Shown here piece by piece: positions 33,238 to 41,737 of a stretch of 64,000 nucleotides of DNA (positions within the stretch are counted from its first letter, which is position 1; the number at the start of each line of letters is the position of its first letter). A program made the translations under genes and the position numbers. The DNA is from Streptococcus oralis. Its GTDB lineage: Bacteria > Bacillota > Bacilli > Lactobacillales > Streptococcaceae. The DNA is taken from assembly GCF_001578705.1 (NCBI RefSeq), contig NZ_KQ969037.1, positions 1,124,841-1,188,840 on the forward strand. The letters are read 5' to 3'. Below the pieces are notes generated by a model. The model did no database searches. It had not been told where the DNA came from and saw only the letters and a list, made by a program, of their open reading frames with translations.

Positions 33238-34905
33238 TCATTCCACACTGAAAAGATATGGATATACAGGTTGTTGACCTTGGTGAATCTCTACTTCAAC
33301 ATCTTCAAATTCTTCTGCGATTTCTTGGGCAATTTCATTGGCAAGTTCTTCGCTTCCGTCTTCACCGACATAGAAAGTCACGATTTCACTATCTTCGTCC
33401 AACATGTGTTTCAAAGTCTCAGTCAAGGTTTGGTGCATGTCAGGGTTTGACACAAGGATTTTCCCATCAACCATACCAAGATTGTCATTTTCATGGATTT
33501 CCAAACCATCGATAGTTGTGTCACGAACGGCAGTAGTTACACTTCCGCTTACGACATCGCCAAGGGCTGCAGTCATGCGTTCTTTGTTTTCTTCGATTGA
33601 TTTGCTTGGCTCAAAGGCAAGAAGGCTCGTCAAACCTTGAGGAAGGGTACGAGCTTCTACAACAACAGCAGGTTGTTCAAGCACTTCAGCCGCAGACTGA
33701 GCTGCCATAAAGATATTTTTGTTGTTCGGCAAGAAGATGATGTTGCGAGCATTGACCTGTTCAACAGCCTTGATAAAGTCTTCTGTTGAAGGGTTCATCG
33801 TCTGACCACCTTCGATAACATAATCCACACCTTGGGCACGGAAGATATCTGCTAAACCTTGACCAGCTACTACTGCGATAAGGGCATATTCCTTCTCTTC
33901 AGCTGGCTTGCTGACTTGTGCTGCTTCTTTTTCAACTTGTGCTTCGTGTTGGTTGCGCATGTTGTCCACTTTAACCTTGACCAAGCTACCATATTTAAGC
34001 CCTTCTTGCATAACAAGACCTGGATCTTCTGTATGGACGTGAACTTTGACAATCTCATCATCGTTGACAACAAGGAGCGAGTCCCCAAGGTCATTCAAGT
34101 AGTTACGAAATTCATCATAGTCAAAGTCCTTAGAATAAGTTGGACCTTGTTTAAGGGCAACCATAATCTCAGTACAGTAACCAAAAGTGATATCTTCTGT
34201 TGCCACATGTCCAGCAACTGACTTGTGGTGTTCAGCATTGATCATTTCACTCATGTTGGCAGGGGTCGCTACAAAGTCCTCAGAAGCGCTGTATTCACCA
34301 GTGAGTGCTGAAAGGAAACCTTCATAGATGAAGACCAAACCTTGACCACCAGAGTCCACGACACCAACCTCTTTCAAGACTGGGAGCATATCAGGAGTCT
34401 TAGCCAGAGCTCTCTTAGCACCTTCCAAGGCTGCACGCATGACCTCAACAGCATCATCTGTCTCCTCGGCTTTTTTCTTAGCCCCAATGGCCGCACCACG
34501 AGAAACTGTCAAAATAGTTCCCTCAACTGGTTTCATAACCGCCTTGTAGGCTACTTCGACACCAGATTGGAAGGCAAGAGCCAAGTCTTGACCTGTTAAT
34601 TCGTCTTTATCTTTGATAGCTTGGGAGAAGCCACGGAAAAGTTGAGACGTGATAACTCCTGAGTTTCCACGCGCACCCATCAAGAGCCCCTTAGCAAGAA
34701 TGCTCGCCACTTCTCCAACTGTAGAAGCTGGCTTGTCTGCTACTTCTTTGGCACCATTCTCGATGGTCATTCCCATGTTTGTCCCAGTATCTCCATCTGG
34801 AACTGGAAAGACGTTTAATGAATTGACATATTCAGCTTGCTTATTCAAACGAGTTGATGCAGCCTGCACCATTTCTTGAAATAAGCTGGTAGTAATTTTT
34901 GACAC
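33238..34905 (-). CDS. fakA: Fatty acid kinase catalytic subunit FakA (DhaL/DAK2 type)
   Basis: This 555-residue kinase phosphorylates FakB-bound exogenous fatty acids for phospholipid synthesis. The N-terminal DhaL-like ATP domain has the Asp cluster in VFPVPDGDTGTN (D37, D39) and a GARGNSGVI loop near 80. A central domain and a C-terminal DegV-like FakB-interacting domain (about 330-555) follow. It starts with GTG at 34905 after AGGAGAATAATC, two bases after asp23. The asp23-fakA pair is conserved in Firmicutes. Confidence 0.93.
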   Translation of the reverse strand: MSKITTSLFQEMVQAASTRLNKQAEYVNSLNVFPVPDGDTGTNMGMTIENGAKEVADKPASTVGEVASILAKGLLMGARGNSGVITSQLFRGFSQAIKDKDELTGQDLALAFQSGVEVAYKAVMKPVEGTILTVSRGAAIGAKKKAEETDDAVEVMRAALEGAKRALAKTPDMLPVLKEVGVVDSGGQGLVFIYEGFLSALTGEYSASEDFVATPANMSEMINAEHHKSVAGHVATEDITFGYCTEIMVALKQGPTYSKDFDYDEFRNYLNDLGDSLLVVNDDEIVKVHVHTEDPGLVMQEGLKYGSLVKVKVDNMRNQHEAQVEKEAAQVSKPAEEKEYALIAVVAGQGLADIFRAQGVDYVIEGGQTMNPSTEDFIKAVEQVNARNIIFLPNNKNIFMAAQSAAEVLEQPAVVVEARTLPQGLTSLLAFEPSKSIEENKERMTAALGDVVSGSVTTAVRDTTIDGLEIHENDNLGMVDGKILVSNPDMHQTLTETLKHMLDEDSEIVTFYVGEDGSEELANEIAQEIAEEFEDVEVEIHQGQQPVYPYLFSVE

Positions 34906-34907
34906 GA

Positions 34908-35273
34908 TTATTCTCCTACAACTTTGATATTTTGAATGTAGACATTCACAGTCTGAGCAGTGATTCCTAGTTGGTTTTCCAAACTAAAACGAACACGCTC
35001 TTGGATGTTTTTTGAGACTTCACTAATCTTTGTTCCGTAGCTCAAGACGGTATAAACATCAACTGCAATGCTGCCATCTTCGGCTGCCTTCACGACAACA
35101 CCTTTTGCATAATTTTCCTTACCAAGGAGGGCTTGGAAATTATCTTTGAGGGTATTTTTGCTAGCCATACCGACCACACCAAAAATCTCAGTTGCTGCAC
35201 CACCTACAACGGTTGCAATCACTTCATCTGTCAGTTCGATTTGACCATCTTTTGTATTAATTTTTACAGTCAT
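34908..35273 (-). CDS. Asp23/Gls24 family envelope stress protein
   Basis: This 121-residue protein begins MTVKINTKDGQIELTDEVIA and carries the family core VGGAATEIFGVVGM. Members are abundant, membrane-proximal and linked to envelope stress; this one pairs with fakA. The start at 35273 is chosen because GAGGT lies seven bases before it. The longer frame from 35318 begins inside the promoter's -10 region. Confidence 0.92.
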   Translation of the reverse strand: MTVKINTKDGQIELTDEVIATVVGGAATEIFGVVGMASKNTLKDNFQALLGKENYAKGVVVKAAEDGSIAVDVYTVLSYGTKISEVSKNIQERVRFSLENQLGITAQTVNVYIQNIKVVGE

Positions 35274-35301
35274 TTTTTTTACCTCAACTAGTTGATACTT
35301 T

Positions 35302-35330
35302 ATTTTATCATATTTCATTCCAAGTGTAAA
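35302..35330 (-). promoter_or_regulatory. asp23-fakA promoter
   Basis: -35 TTTACA (35325-35330), 17-bp spacer, -10 TAAAAT (35302-35307). Confidence 0.65.
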
Positions 35331-35396
35331 AGCAGAATGCTGTATCGGCGGATATTTACTCTATTTTTCAAATGGTTTTATCTATCGAGCAAAAGA

Positions 35397-35416
35397 AAAA
35401 GACCTAAGTGGCCTTT
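35397..35416 (-). terminator. rpmB terminator
   Basis: AAAAGACC/GGCCTTTT stem with loop TAAGT directly after the rpmB stop. Confidence 0.75.
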
Positions 35417-35425
35417 TCATTTTTA

Positions 35426-35614
35426 TTAAACGCGTTCAACTTTACCTGATTTCAAAGCACGAGCTGAAGCCCAAACTTTTTTAGGTTTACCATCGATAAG
35501 AACAGTAACTTTTTGAAGGTTTGGTTTTACGGCACGTTTTGTTTGGTTCATCGCGTGTGAACGGTTGTTTCCTGATACAGTCTTACGACCTGTAAAGTAA
35601 CATACTTTAGCCAT
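35426..35614 (-). CDS. rpmB: 50S ribosomal protein L28
   Basis: This 62-residue basic protein begins [20 protein letters not shown], the typical L28 start. Only one Cys (C5) is seen, so this is the zinc-free form. Monocistronic, with AGGAGG seven to eight bases before the ATG. Confidence 0.97.
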   Translation of the reverse strand: MAKVCYFTGRKTVSGNNRSHAMNQTKRAVKPNLQKVTVLIDGKPKKVWASARALKSGKVERV

Positions 35615-35627
35615 TGTATTTTCCTCC

Positions 35628-35701
35628 TATTAGATCTAATATAGCGGATGTGCTAGCACCACATACCGTACTATGTTATCACACTTTCTTGAATTTATCA
35701 A
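35628..35701 (-). promoter_or_regulatory. rpmB promoter and palindromic leader
   Basis: -35 TTGATA (35696-35701) and -10 TAACAT (35673-35678; preceded by TGA) are 17 bp apart. In the leader, GTGCTAGCAC (35650-35659) and the 14-base TATTAGATCTAATA (35628-35641) are perfect palindromes, the second touching the AGGAGG ribosome site. Confidence 0.65.
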
Positions 35702-35719
35702 GAGAATTAAAATATTTTT

Positions 35720-36394
35720 TTATTTGACGTAAACAACACCAAGTTTACCAAAAGCAACTTCCCCGCGAATAATCAAGGTTTTGCTTGTTGGAGCTACAGG
35801 AGCGTCTGCCTTGGCTGCACCAAAGGATGTTTCTACTTTCAAGTCTACACGCCAGTGTTGTGGAACATAGACAGTTGCATTACCAAAAGCCACTTCGATA
35901 TTCAGAGTGGCAAAATCACCTAACATCTCTGCGTTATCATAGTAGATTTTTGCGTCACCAAAAGCGACTTCCACTTGGTCATCTACAAGATCTTGATCTT
36001 GTTTATAAAAGGTTCCACTACCAAAAGCGACTTCCTTATCCGTGATGACTGTTCGCTCACCACTGTACCACCATTTTTTGCCATACCAAAACTTACTTGA
36101 GTGAGTGAGATAGCCGACACCTAGCACTGCTAAGATGCTAGCCCAAAACAAAGACTGGTTTGGGATTGGCAAAATGTTATAAAAATGATTTGCAATCATT
36201 AAGGCTACTAGAGCGGTAAAAACTGCCGATGTCAGGTGACGACGAAGCAAAGCTTCAACTGACTGGTAGGCAAAAAAGGCGATACCAATCAAAGGCCATA
36301 TTTTACCATCCAAAGAAGGAATACCAAAATTTCCTTGCAGCAAGATCCAGGCTGCTAAAACCAATAAAACAATACCAAATGCTTTCTTTTTCAT
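35720..36394 (-). CDS. LiaF-like membrane protein
   Basis: This 224-residue protein has an N-terminal four-segment membrane region (about 5-105) and a C-terminal toast-rack/LiaF-type domain (about 115-224). That domain is built from five repeats of the form E-V/T-A/S-F-G at intervals of about 20-25 residues (EVAFG, EVAFG, EVAFG, ETSFG, EVAFG). LiaF proteins inhibit a cell-envelope stress regulator. Here the gene is five bases downstream of a LytTR regulator instead of a LiaRS pair, so it may restrain that regulator, as membrane partners do in streptococcal LytTR systems such as HdrRM and BrsRM. Confidence 0.85.
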   Translation of the reverse strand: MKKKAFGIVLLVLAAWILLQGNFGIPSLDGKIWPLIGIAFFAYQSVEALLRRHLTSAVFTALVALMIANHFYNILPIPNQSLFWASILAVLGVGYLTHSSKFWYGKKWWYSGERTVITDKEVAFGSGTFYKQDQDLVDDQVEVAFGDAKIYYDNAEMLGDFATLNIEVAFGNATVYVPQHWRVDLKVETSFGAAKADAPVAPTSKTLIIRGEVAFGKLGVVYVK

Positions 36395-36399
36395 GTTTT

Positions 36400-36846
36400 T
36401 TACCTCATGTTTCTTAGATTTTCTTTTAGGAGGGATTGGTAATGCCGTGAGACATGAACCTCCTTGTGCGTCTGATAAAAGGAAATGGTGCCCGTTCCTG
36501 AAAAGGACTTGTCCACTGAGTAAATCTGACGGATATTTGCGATAGTTGACTTGGATACTCGAATAAAATAGCGAGGCAGGATGGACTCCAACTCATAAAG
36601 TTTGAGACGTACTTCATAGGCTTCCTTCTGGTTATGAGCATAGATCTTACTCCCTTCTGTTTCAAAGAAGAGAATTTCTGACAGGTCTAGATAATATTCA
36701 CCTGTCCCCTTGTAAAAAGTCAACCTCGGAGCCTTTGACTCTTGCAAGAGTCGTTGCAAATCTGCAATTTCATCTGTCAAAGTGGGGGTCTTGATGACAA
36801 TTTCAGTCTCCTCTAAATTGCCGTCAATCTCAATTCGTAACTTCAT
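36400..36846 (-). CDS. LytTR-family transcriptional regulator without receiver
   Basis: This 148-residue regulator has an N-terminal region of about 45 residues without receiver features and a C-terminal LytTR DNA-binding domain (about 45-145): EILFFETEGSKIYAH then LYELESILPRYFIRVSKSTI. It starts at 36846, five bases after AAAGGAG; the in-frame GTG at 36849 is too close to the ribosome site. Direct repeats of ACCACTT spaced 21 bp in front of its promoter are the expected form of a LytTR site, so autoregulation is likely. Operon with the LiaF-like gene. Confidence 0.88.
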   Translation of the reverse strand: MKLRIEIDGNLEETEIVIKTPTLTDEIADLQRLLQESKAPRLTFYKGTGEYYLDLSEILFFETEGSKIYAHNQKEAYEVRLKLYELESILPRYFIRVSKSTIANIRQIYSVDKSFSGTGTISFYQTHKEVHVSRHYQSLLKENLRNMR

Positions 36847-36866
36847 CACATCTCCTTTCTGACTCT

Positions 36867-36935
36867 ACTATATCAAAGCTAGGATAGGAAAACAAGGGCA
36901 AAAAAGCAAGTGGTCAATCTGAGCCTGTAAGTGGT
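36867..36935 (-). promoter_or_regulatory. LytTR-LiaF operon promoter with 21-bp-spaced direct repeats
   Basis: -35 TTGTTT (36890-36895) and -10 TATAGT (36867-36872; extended by TGA) are 17 bp apart. ACCACTT occurs at 36929-36935 and 36908-36914 on the minus strand, a period of 21 bp, ending 12 bp upstream of the -35. Two helical turns between half-sites is the hallmark of LytTR regulators such as ComE and AgrA. Confidence 0.65.
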
Positions 36936-36959
36936 TGTAGGACTAGCTTAACTTACATA

Positions 36960-37475
36960 TCAGAATAGGAAGAAAAGGAATCCCCACACCAGACCACAAG
37001 CATAGCCAACCAAGACATCCTTGGGATAATGAACACCTCCTAAAACCCTCACCAAGCCCAGCAAAGCTGAAAAGATCAAGCATGCTAAGCCAACAGGTAG
37101 ACTAGCATGCAGACAGGCCATGGAAATGATGGTTGCCGAAAAGACATGGCGACTGGGCATCGACTGTCCCGAACTATCCTTTTCAAGCAGAGGACTAATG
37201 TCCCAAGTTTCATAAGGTCGCGGGTGGGTGATTTTCTTACGGAAAAGAGACAAAATTACAAAACCTGTTGCAGGGATAAGCACATAAACCCCAACTTGCT
37301 GACCAAGTCCTAGTTGCAGGTAAGTAGTGACTAGCAAGGTCAGGTAGACCAGGGGCATGGCAACTGTCATCAAACGATTGAAACTGCGTAACAGAAATAA
37401 AAGAGTGGGATGACTGGTGAGTCTGGAGCTGATATTTCGATACCATTCTTGATAATTTTTCATTAAATTTCTCAT
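36960..37475 (-). CDS. PAP2-family membrane phosphatase
   Basis: This 171-residue protein has four to five membrane segments and the three phosphatase motifs: KKITHPRP (C1), SMPSRHVFS (C2) and GGVHYPKD (C3). Probable substrates are undecaprenyl pyrophosphate or phosphatidylglycerol phosphate; the sequence does not decide. AAGG precedes the ATG at 37475, and a second ATG lies four codons later. It ends just ahead of the LytTR operator region. Confidence 0.9.
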   Translation of the reverse strand: MRNLMKNYQEWYRNISSRLTSHPTLLFLLRSFNRLMTVAMPLVYLTLLVTTYLQLGLGQQVGVYVLIPATGFVILSLFRKKITHPRPYETWDISPLLEKDSSGQSMPSRHVFSATIISMACLHASLPVGLACLIFSALLGLVRVLGGVHYPKDVLVGYACGLVWGFLFFLF

Positions 37476-37559
37476 TCATTACCTTGTTTTTGTCTACTGG
37501 TGAGACATTTGTCTTCTAGTATAGTGCAGAAAAAGAAGACCGTCAAGCCTTCTTTTGAT

Positions 37560-39320
37560 TTATTCTTCTGCTTCGTCTTCTGTAAATTGACTATTGTATA
37601 AGTCAGCGTAGAAGCCACCTTGTGCCATCAGTTCCTCATGGTTGCCTTGTTCGATGATATTGCCATCTTTCATGACAAGAATCAAGTCGGCATTACGGAT
37701 GGTTGACAAGCGGTGGGCAATGACAAAGGAAGTTCTTCCCTCCATCAAACGGTCCATAGCTTTTTGGATCAATTCCTCTGTACGTGTGTCGACTGAGGAT
37801 GTCGCTTCATCCAAAATCAAGAGCGGTGCATCCTTGAGAAGGGCACGAGCAATGGTCAAGAGCTGTTTTTGTCCGACAGACAAGGTCACGGTATCGTCCA
37901 AGATAGTGTCGTAACCGTCTGGCAAGGTCATGATAAAGTGGTGGATTCCCACAGCCTTGCTGGCTTCTATCATTCGTTCATCACTGATGTCTGTCTGATT
38001 ATAGATCAGGTTCTCTCGAATGGTTCCTTCAAAGAGCCAAGTGTCCTGCAAGACCATTGAAAAGGCATCGTGTACTTCCGAACGCTTCATGTCCTTGGTA
38101 TTCACACCATCGATACGGATGCTTCCCTTATCAATCTCATAAAACTTCATCAAAAGATTGACAATGGTTGTCTTACCAGCTCCAGTCGGTCCAACAATCG
38201 CGACTTTCTGACCTGCATGAGCTGTCGCAGAAAAGTCATGGATGATGGTGCGCTCTGGTGTATAGCCAAAGGACACATGATCAAAGACTACTTCCCCTTT
38301 CATATGGGCCAATTGTCTTTCCTTATGAGATTCATCCTGCATCTCTGCTTCAGCTAGAAATTCTAATACACGAGTCATGGCTGCACTCGCTTGTTGCAGG
38401 CTCGTAATCCCTTGGGCAATCTGTGACAGAGGTTGGGAGAAGGTCCGTACGTAAACCATAAAGGCTACAATAATCCCTATCGTGATATGTCCTTCTAACG
38501 CCAGCGCGGCACCAACGATGATGACTAAGACATAACTAAAGTTCCCAACAAAGAACATGGCTGGCATCATGATACCAGAGATAAACTGAGATTTCCAGAT
38601 ACTGTCATGCAAGTCTTGGTTTAACCCTGCAAATCTCGCTTTGGAGGTGTCCACTGCGTTGTAGCTGGTCACTACATTATGGCCAGAGTACATCTCTTCC
38701 ACATAACCATTGACGGCTGCTAGATTATTTTGTTGGGCTTTAAAATAACCCTGTGACTTGGCCATGATTACGGAAACCGCCGCAAAACCAACAAGGGTTG
38801 ATACAACGGTTACCAATGCCAAAATCCAGTTCATCCCAAACATGGTCACCAAGACAGCAATCAACAAGAAACTAGCTGAAAGAACTGTCCCTAGACTTTG
38901 GTTGAGAGATTGCGCTGCCGTATCCACATCATTGGTCACGCGCGAAAGGGTATCTCCTTGTGAATGACGGTCAAAATAGCCAAGTGGCAAACGATTGATT
39001 TTTTCAGCGATTGCTGTCCGCAAGCGTTTTGAAAAATGCTGAATGCTCGTTGAAAAGATATAGGCCTGTGTATAGTTAAGGATGGCGCCAAATACATAGA
39101 GAATCACTAAAAAGCTAGCAATACTTGACACAGCCTCTAAATCAATTCCAGTCATCAAACCATCTGAAATTAAGTTTGTAATTTCCTTAATCTTAGTTGG
39201 CCCATAAACGGTAATGATGCTTGAAATGACCGCAGCCAAAACTGCTATTAGGAGAGGGAGTTGGAGGCCTGCCATATAAGGTTTGCACTGTTTCCAGACC
39301 GAAACTTTTTTATTTTCCAT
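37560..39320 (-). CDS. Half-ABC exporter (second subunit)
   Basis: This 586-residue exporter has six membrane segments (about 15-310) and an ATPase domain: Walker A GPTGAGKTT, signature LSVGQKQLLTIARAL (LSVGQ instead of LSGGQ) and Walker B LLILDEATSSVD. It starts at 39320 after AGGAGG; the longer frame from 39356 lies inside the partner gene. It overlaps the upstream exporter by 11 bases and should form a heterodimer. The MarR-ABC-ABC arrangement matches RcrRPQ of S. mutans and SatRAB of S. suis. Confidence 0.92.
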   Translation of the reverse strand: MENKKVSVWKQCKPYMAGLQLPLLIAVLAAVISSIITVYGPTKIKEITNLISDGLMTGIDLEAVSSIASFLVILYVFGAILNYTQAYIFSTSIQHFSKRLRTAIAEKINRLPLGYFDRHSQGDTLSRVTNDVDTAAQSLNQSLGTVLSASFLLIAVLVTMFGMNWILALVTVVSTLVGFAAVSVIMAKSQGYFKAQQNNLAAVNGYVEEMYSGHNVVTSYNAVDTSKARFAGLNQDLHDSIWKSQFISGIMMPAMFFVGNFSYVLVIIVGAALALEGHITIGIIVAFMVYVRTFSQPLSQIAQGITSLQQASAAMTRVLEFLAEAEMQDESHKERQLAHMKGEVVFDHVSFGYTPERTIIHDFSATAHAGQKVAIVGPTGAGKTTIVNLLMKFYEIDKGSIRIDGVNTKDMKRSEVHDAFSMVLQDTWLFEGTIRENLIYNQTDISDERMIEASKAVGIHHFIMTLPDGYDTILDDTVTLSVGQKQLLTIARALLKDAPLLILDEATSSVDTRTEELIQKAMDRLMEGRTSFVIAHRLSTIRNADLILVMKDGNIIEQGNHEELMAQGGFYADLYNSQFTEDEAEE

Positions 39321-41079
39321 GTTCCAATTCCTCCTTCGATAGTTGTGAGTAGGCAATTTCTTGGTAGACTTCGTTGGTAGCTAGAAGTTCCTTGTGGGTG
39401 CCTTGTCCCACAACTTTACCTTGATCCAGTACTAAAATCAGGTCAGCATCCATAATGGTAGAAATCCGCTGCGCTACGATGAGCTTGGTCATGGATTTTG
39501 TTTTCTCAGCTAGCTCTTGGCGTAGGACACGATCTGTCTTATAGTCCAAGGCTGAGAAAGAATCATCAAAGATGAGAATCTCTGGTTTACGAGCCAAGGC
39601 ACGCGCAATGGCCAAACGCTGTCTTTGACCTCCTGAGAAGTTGGTTCCACCTTGGGCTACTTCTGATGCAAGTCCTGCTTCCTTGTCCTCGATGAAGCTT
39701 TTAGACTGGGCCAATTCAAGGGCTTGCCACATAGCAGCTTCGCTTAGAGGAGTTTCTTTGCTCTTACCAAAGTCCAAGTTCCCCTTGACATCTCCAGAAA
39801 AGAGGACTGCTTTTTGAGGAATATAGCCGACCTTATTGCGCAAATCTTCCAAGTCATAATCTTGCACATTGACACCATCCACTAGGATTTGTCCATCTGA
39901 AACGTCGTAAAAACGTGGCAAGAGGTTGACAAGCGTAGACTTTCCTGATCCAGTCGATCCGATGAAGGCTACGGTTTGACCCGCTTCTGCTTTGAAAGTG
40001 ACATGTTCCACGACTGCTTCTGAGTTTTTAGAGTAGCGGAAAGTTACATCACGAAATTCCACTTGTCCTTGAACTGAAGGATCCGCTGTCTGTGCATGAC
40101 TAGGATTTTCAATAGAAGAATGCAGATCCAATACTTGATTGATACGTCCTGCCGAAACCAAGGTACGAGGAAGAACGATAAAGAGTGCTCCCATGAGAAG
40201 GAAGCCCATCACGACCTGCATTGCATAGGACATGAAGACCACCATATCACTAAAGAGCGGCAGACGTTCTGTCAAACTTGCGTCGTTGATGATATAGGCA
40301 CCAATCCAGTAAATGGCTAAACTCAATCCACTTGAAATCCCCATCATAATCGGGTTCATAATCGCCATCAATCGATTGACAAAGAGATTGAGGCGCGTCA
40401 CTTCATCATTGGCTGCTTCAAATTTTTCATCTTGGTAATCTTCCGCATTGTATGCGCGAACAACTCGAATCCCAGTCAAACTTTCACGAGTGATGCTATT
40501 GAGTTTATCTGTCAATTTTTGGATGACCGATTGTTTTGGAAAGGCCAGAGTCATGAGAACGGTGGTCATCAAGACATTCACAATAACAGCCACAACGACC
40601 GCCCAGAGCCAGTATTCCGATTTCCCAAGGATTTTTCCAATGGCCCAGATAGCCATAATTGGCCCACGAGTGACCACTTGCAAGCCCATGGTAAAGAGCA
40701 TCTGTACCTGGGTAATATCATTGGTCGTCCGAGTCAAGAGACTGGGGATTGAAAAACGTTTGATCTCTGTCTGCGAAAAATCTAAAACACGATGAAATAC
40801 GTCTCTACGTAGATGGGTTGTAGAGGATGCTGCAACACGAGCGGCAAAGAAACCAACCATAACAGATGAAAAGAAAGCCAATAAAGACAAACCAATCATC
40901 TTCGCAGCTGGTGACCAGAGTTCACCCAACTGCGTTCCAGACGTTCCCAGTAATTCTGTAATTTGCGAAATATAGGTCGGCACTTCTAACTCGAGATAGA
41001 CCGAGAAACAAGTGAAAAGAATCGTAAGGACAATCATCCCCCACTCTTTTCCTGTAATACGTTTAGCGAGTTTCTTCAT
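39310..41079 (-). CDS. Half-ABC exporter (first subunit)
   Basis: This 589-residue exporter has six membrane segments and an ATPase domain: Walker A GSTGSGKST, signature FSGGQRQRLAIARAL and Walker B ILIFDDS. The residue after Walker B is Asp-Ser rather than Glu, so this subunit carries a degenerate catalytic site while its partner has the normal Glu, as in asymmetric heterodimeric exporters. Its start overlaps the MarR gene by 17 bases. A multidrug or peptide substrate is likely. Confidence 0.92.
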   Translation of the reverse strand: MKKLAKRITGKEWGMIVLTILFTCFSVYLELEVPTYISQITELLGTSGTQLGELWSPAAKMIGLSLLAFFSSVMVGFFAARVAASSTTHLRRDVFHRVLDFSQTEIKRFSIPSLLTRTTNDITQVQMLFTMGLQVVTRGPIMAIWAIGKILGKSEYWLWAVVVAVIVNVLMTTVLMTLAFPKQSVIQKLTDKLNSITRESLTGIRVVRAYNAEDYQDEKFEAANDEVTRLNLFVNRLMAIMNPIMMGISSGLSLAIYWIGAYIINDASLTERLPLFSDMVVFMSYAMQVVMGFLLMGALFIVLPRTLVSAGRINQVLDLHSSIENPSHAQTADPSVQGQVEFRDVTFRYSKNSEAVVEHVTFKAEAGQTVAFIGSTGSGKSTLVNLLPRFYDVSDGQILVDGVNVQDYDLEDLRNKVGYIPQKAVLFSGDVKGNLDFGKSKETPLSEAAMWQALELAQSKSFIEDKEAGLASEVAQGGTNFSGGQRQRLAIARALARKPEILIFDDSFSALDYKTDRVLRQELAEKTKSMTKLIVAQRISTIMDADLILVLDQGKVVGQGTHKELLATNEVYQEIAYSQLSKEELEHGK

Positions 41080-41524
41080 CTTCTCCTCCTATCTTCTCAA
41101 CATTTTTTTGCAACTGACCGAGAACTTTTTCAAATATTGCCAAGTCTGACTTTGAAACACCCTCTAGCAGAATCTGATCGATCCGATCAAAAAATTCCTT
41201 AACTTTTTGCATCTGCGAACGCGATTTCTCCGTCAGGCGAACAAATTTTGCCCGCTTATCGCTCGGGCTCGCCTCTAACTCAACCAAACCATTTTGTACC
41301 ATGCGCTTGACTAGATTACTCGCAACAGATTTGGTAATATTGAGTTCCTGCTCGATATCTTTAATCAAGACCAGATTTTTAGACTGTTCTTGAAAATCTA
41401 AAAATCGCAGAACCTGCCCTTGCGGTCCACCCATAAATTCAATGCCACATCGCTTGGCTTCTTTCTGTACCATCAGATGAACCTGGTGTCCAAAACGTTT
41501 AAACATTAACATCGGCTTGTCCAT
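41063..41524 (-). CDS. MarR-family transcriptional regulator
   Basis: This 153-residue winged-helix protein has its recognition region around ELNITKSVASNLVKRMVQNG and the wing SPSDKRAKFVRLT. It is the first gene of the operon and the likely repressor of itself and the two exporters. Three copies of the palindrome AGTTYYC-NN-RAGAACT flank the promoter. AAAGGAG precedes the ATG. Confidence 0.93.
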   Translation of the reverse strand: MDKPMLMFKRFGHQVHLMVQKEAKRCGIEFMGGPQGQVLRFLDFQEQSKNLVLIKDIEQELNITKSVASNLVKRMVQNGLVELEASPSDKRAKFVRLTEKSRSQMQKVKEFFDRIDQILLEGVSKSDLAIFEKVLGQLQKNVEKIGGEDEETR

Positions 41525-41550
41525 GATTGCTCCTTTCTTATCCTTTAAAT

Positions 41551-41637
41551 AGTTCTCACAAGAACTATTTAAGTTTCCATGAGAACTATTTTATCACTTT
41601 CAGAAGAGATGTCAAGAAAAAAGTTTCCTAGAGAACT
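41551..41637 (-). promoter_or_regulatory. MarR operon promoter with three palindromic operators
   Basis: Operators are at 41551-41566 (AGTTCTCACAAGAACT), 41572-41587 (AGTTTCCATGAGAACT) and 41622-41637 (AGTTTCCTAGAGAACT). The minus-strand promoter has -35 TTGACA (41610-41615) and -10 TAAAAT (41588-41593), spacer 16. One site lies upstream of the -35, one touches the -10 and one is in the leader. Two of them extend into a 22-bp near-repeat. Confidence 0.8.
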
Positions 41638-41650
41638 ATTTTGGCACAAA

Positions 41651-41679
41651 TTGACATTATGCAATATTTTTTCTATAAT
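41651..41679 (+). promoter_or_regulatory. Consensus promoter of two-TM protein gene
   Basis: Perfect -35 TTGACA (41651-41656), 17-bp spacer and perfect -10 TATAAT (41674-41679). Confidence 0.85.
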
Positions 41680-41737
41680 AAGCACTAACTACCATGGATA
41701 GAAATCCATTCACTCGATGAAGGGAGAAAACTTTCAA

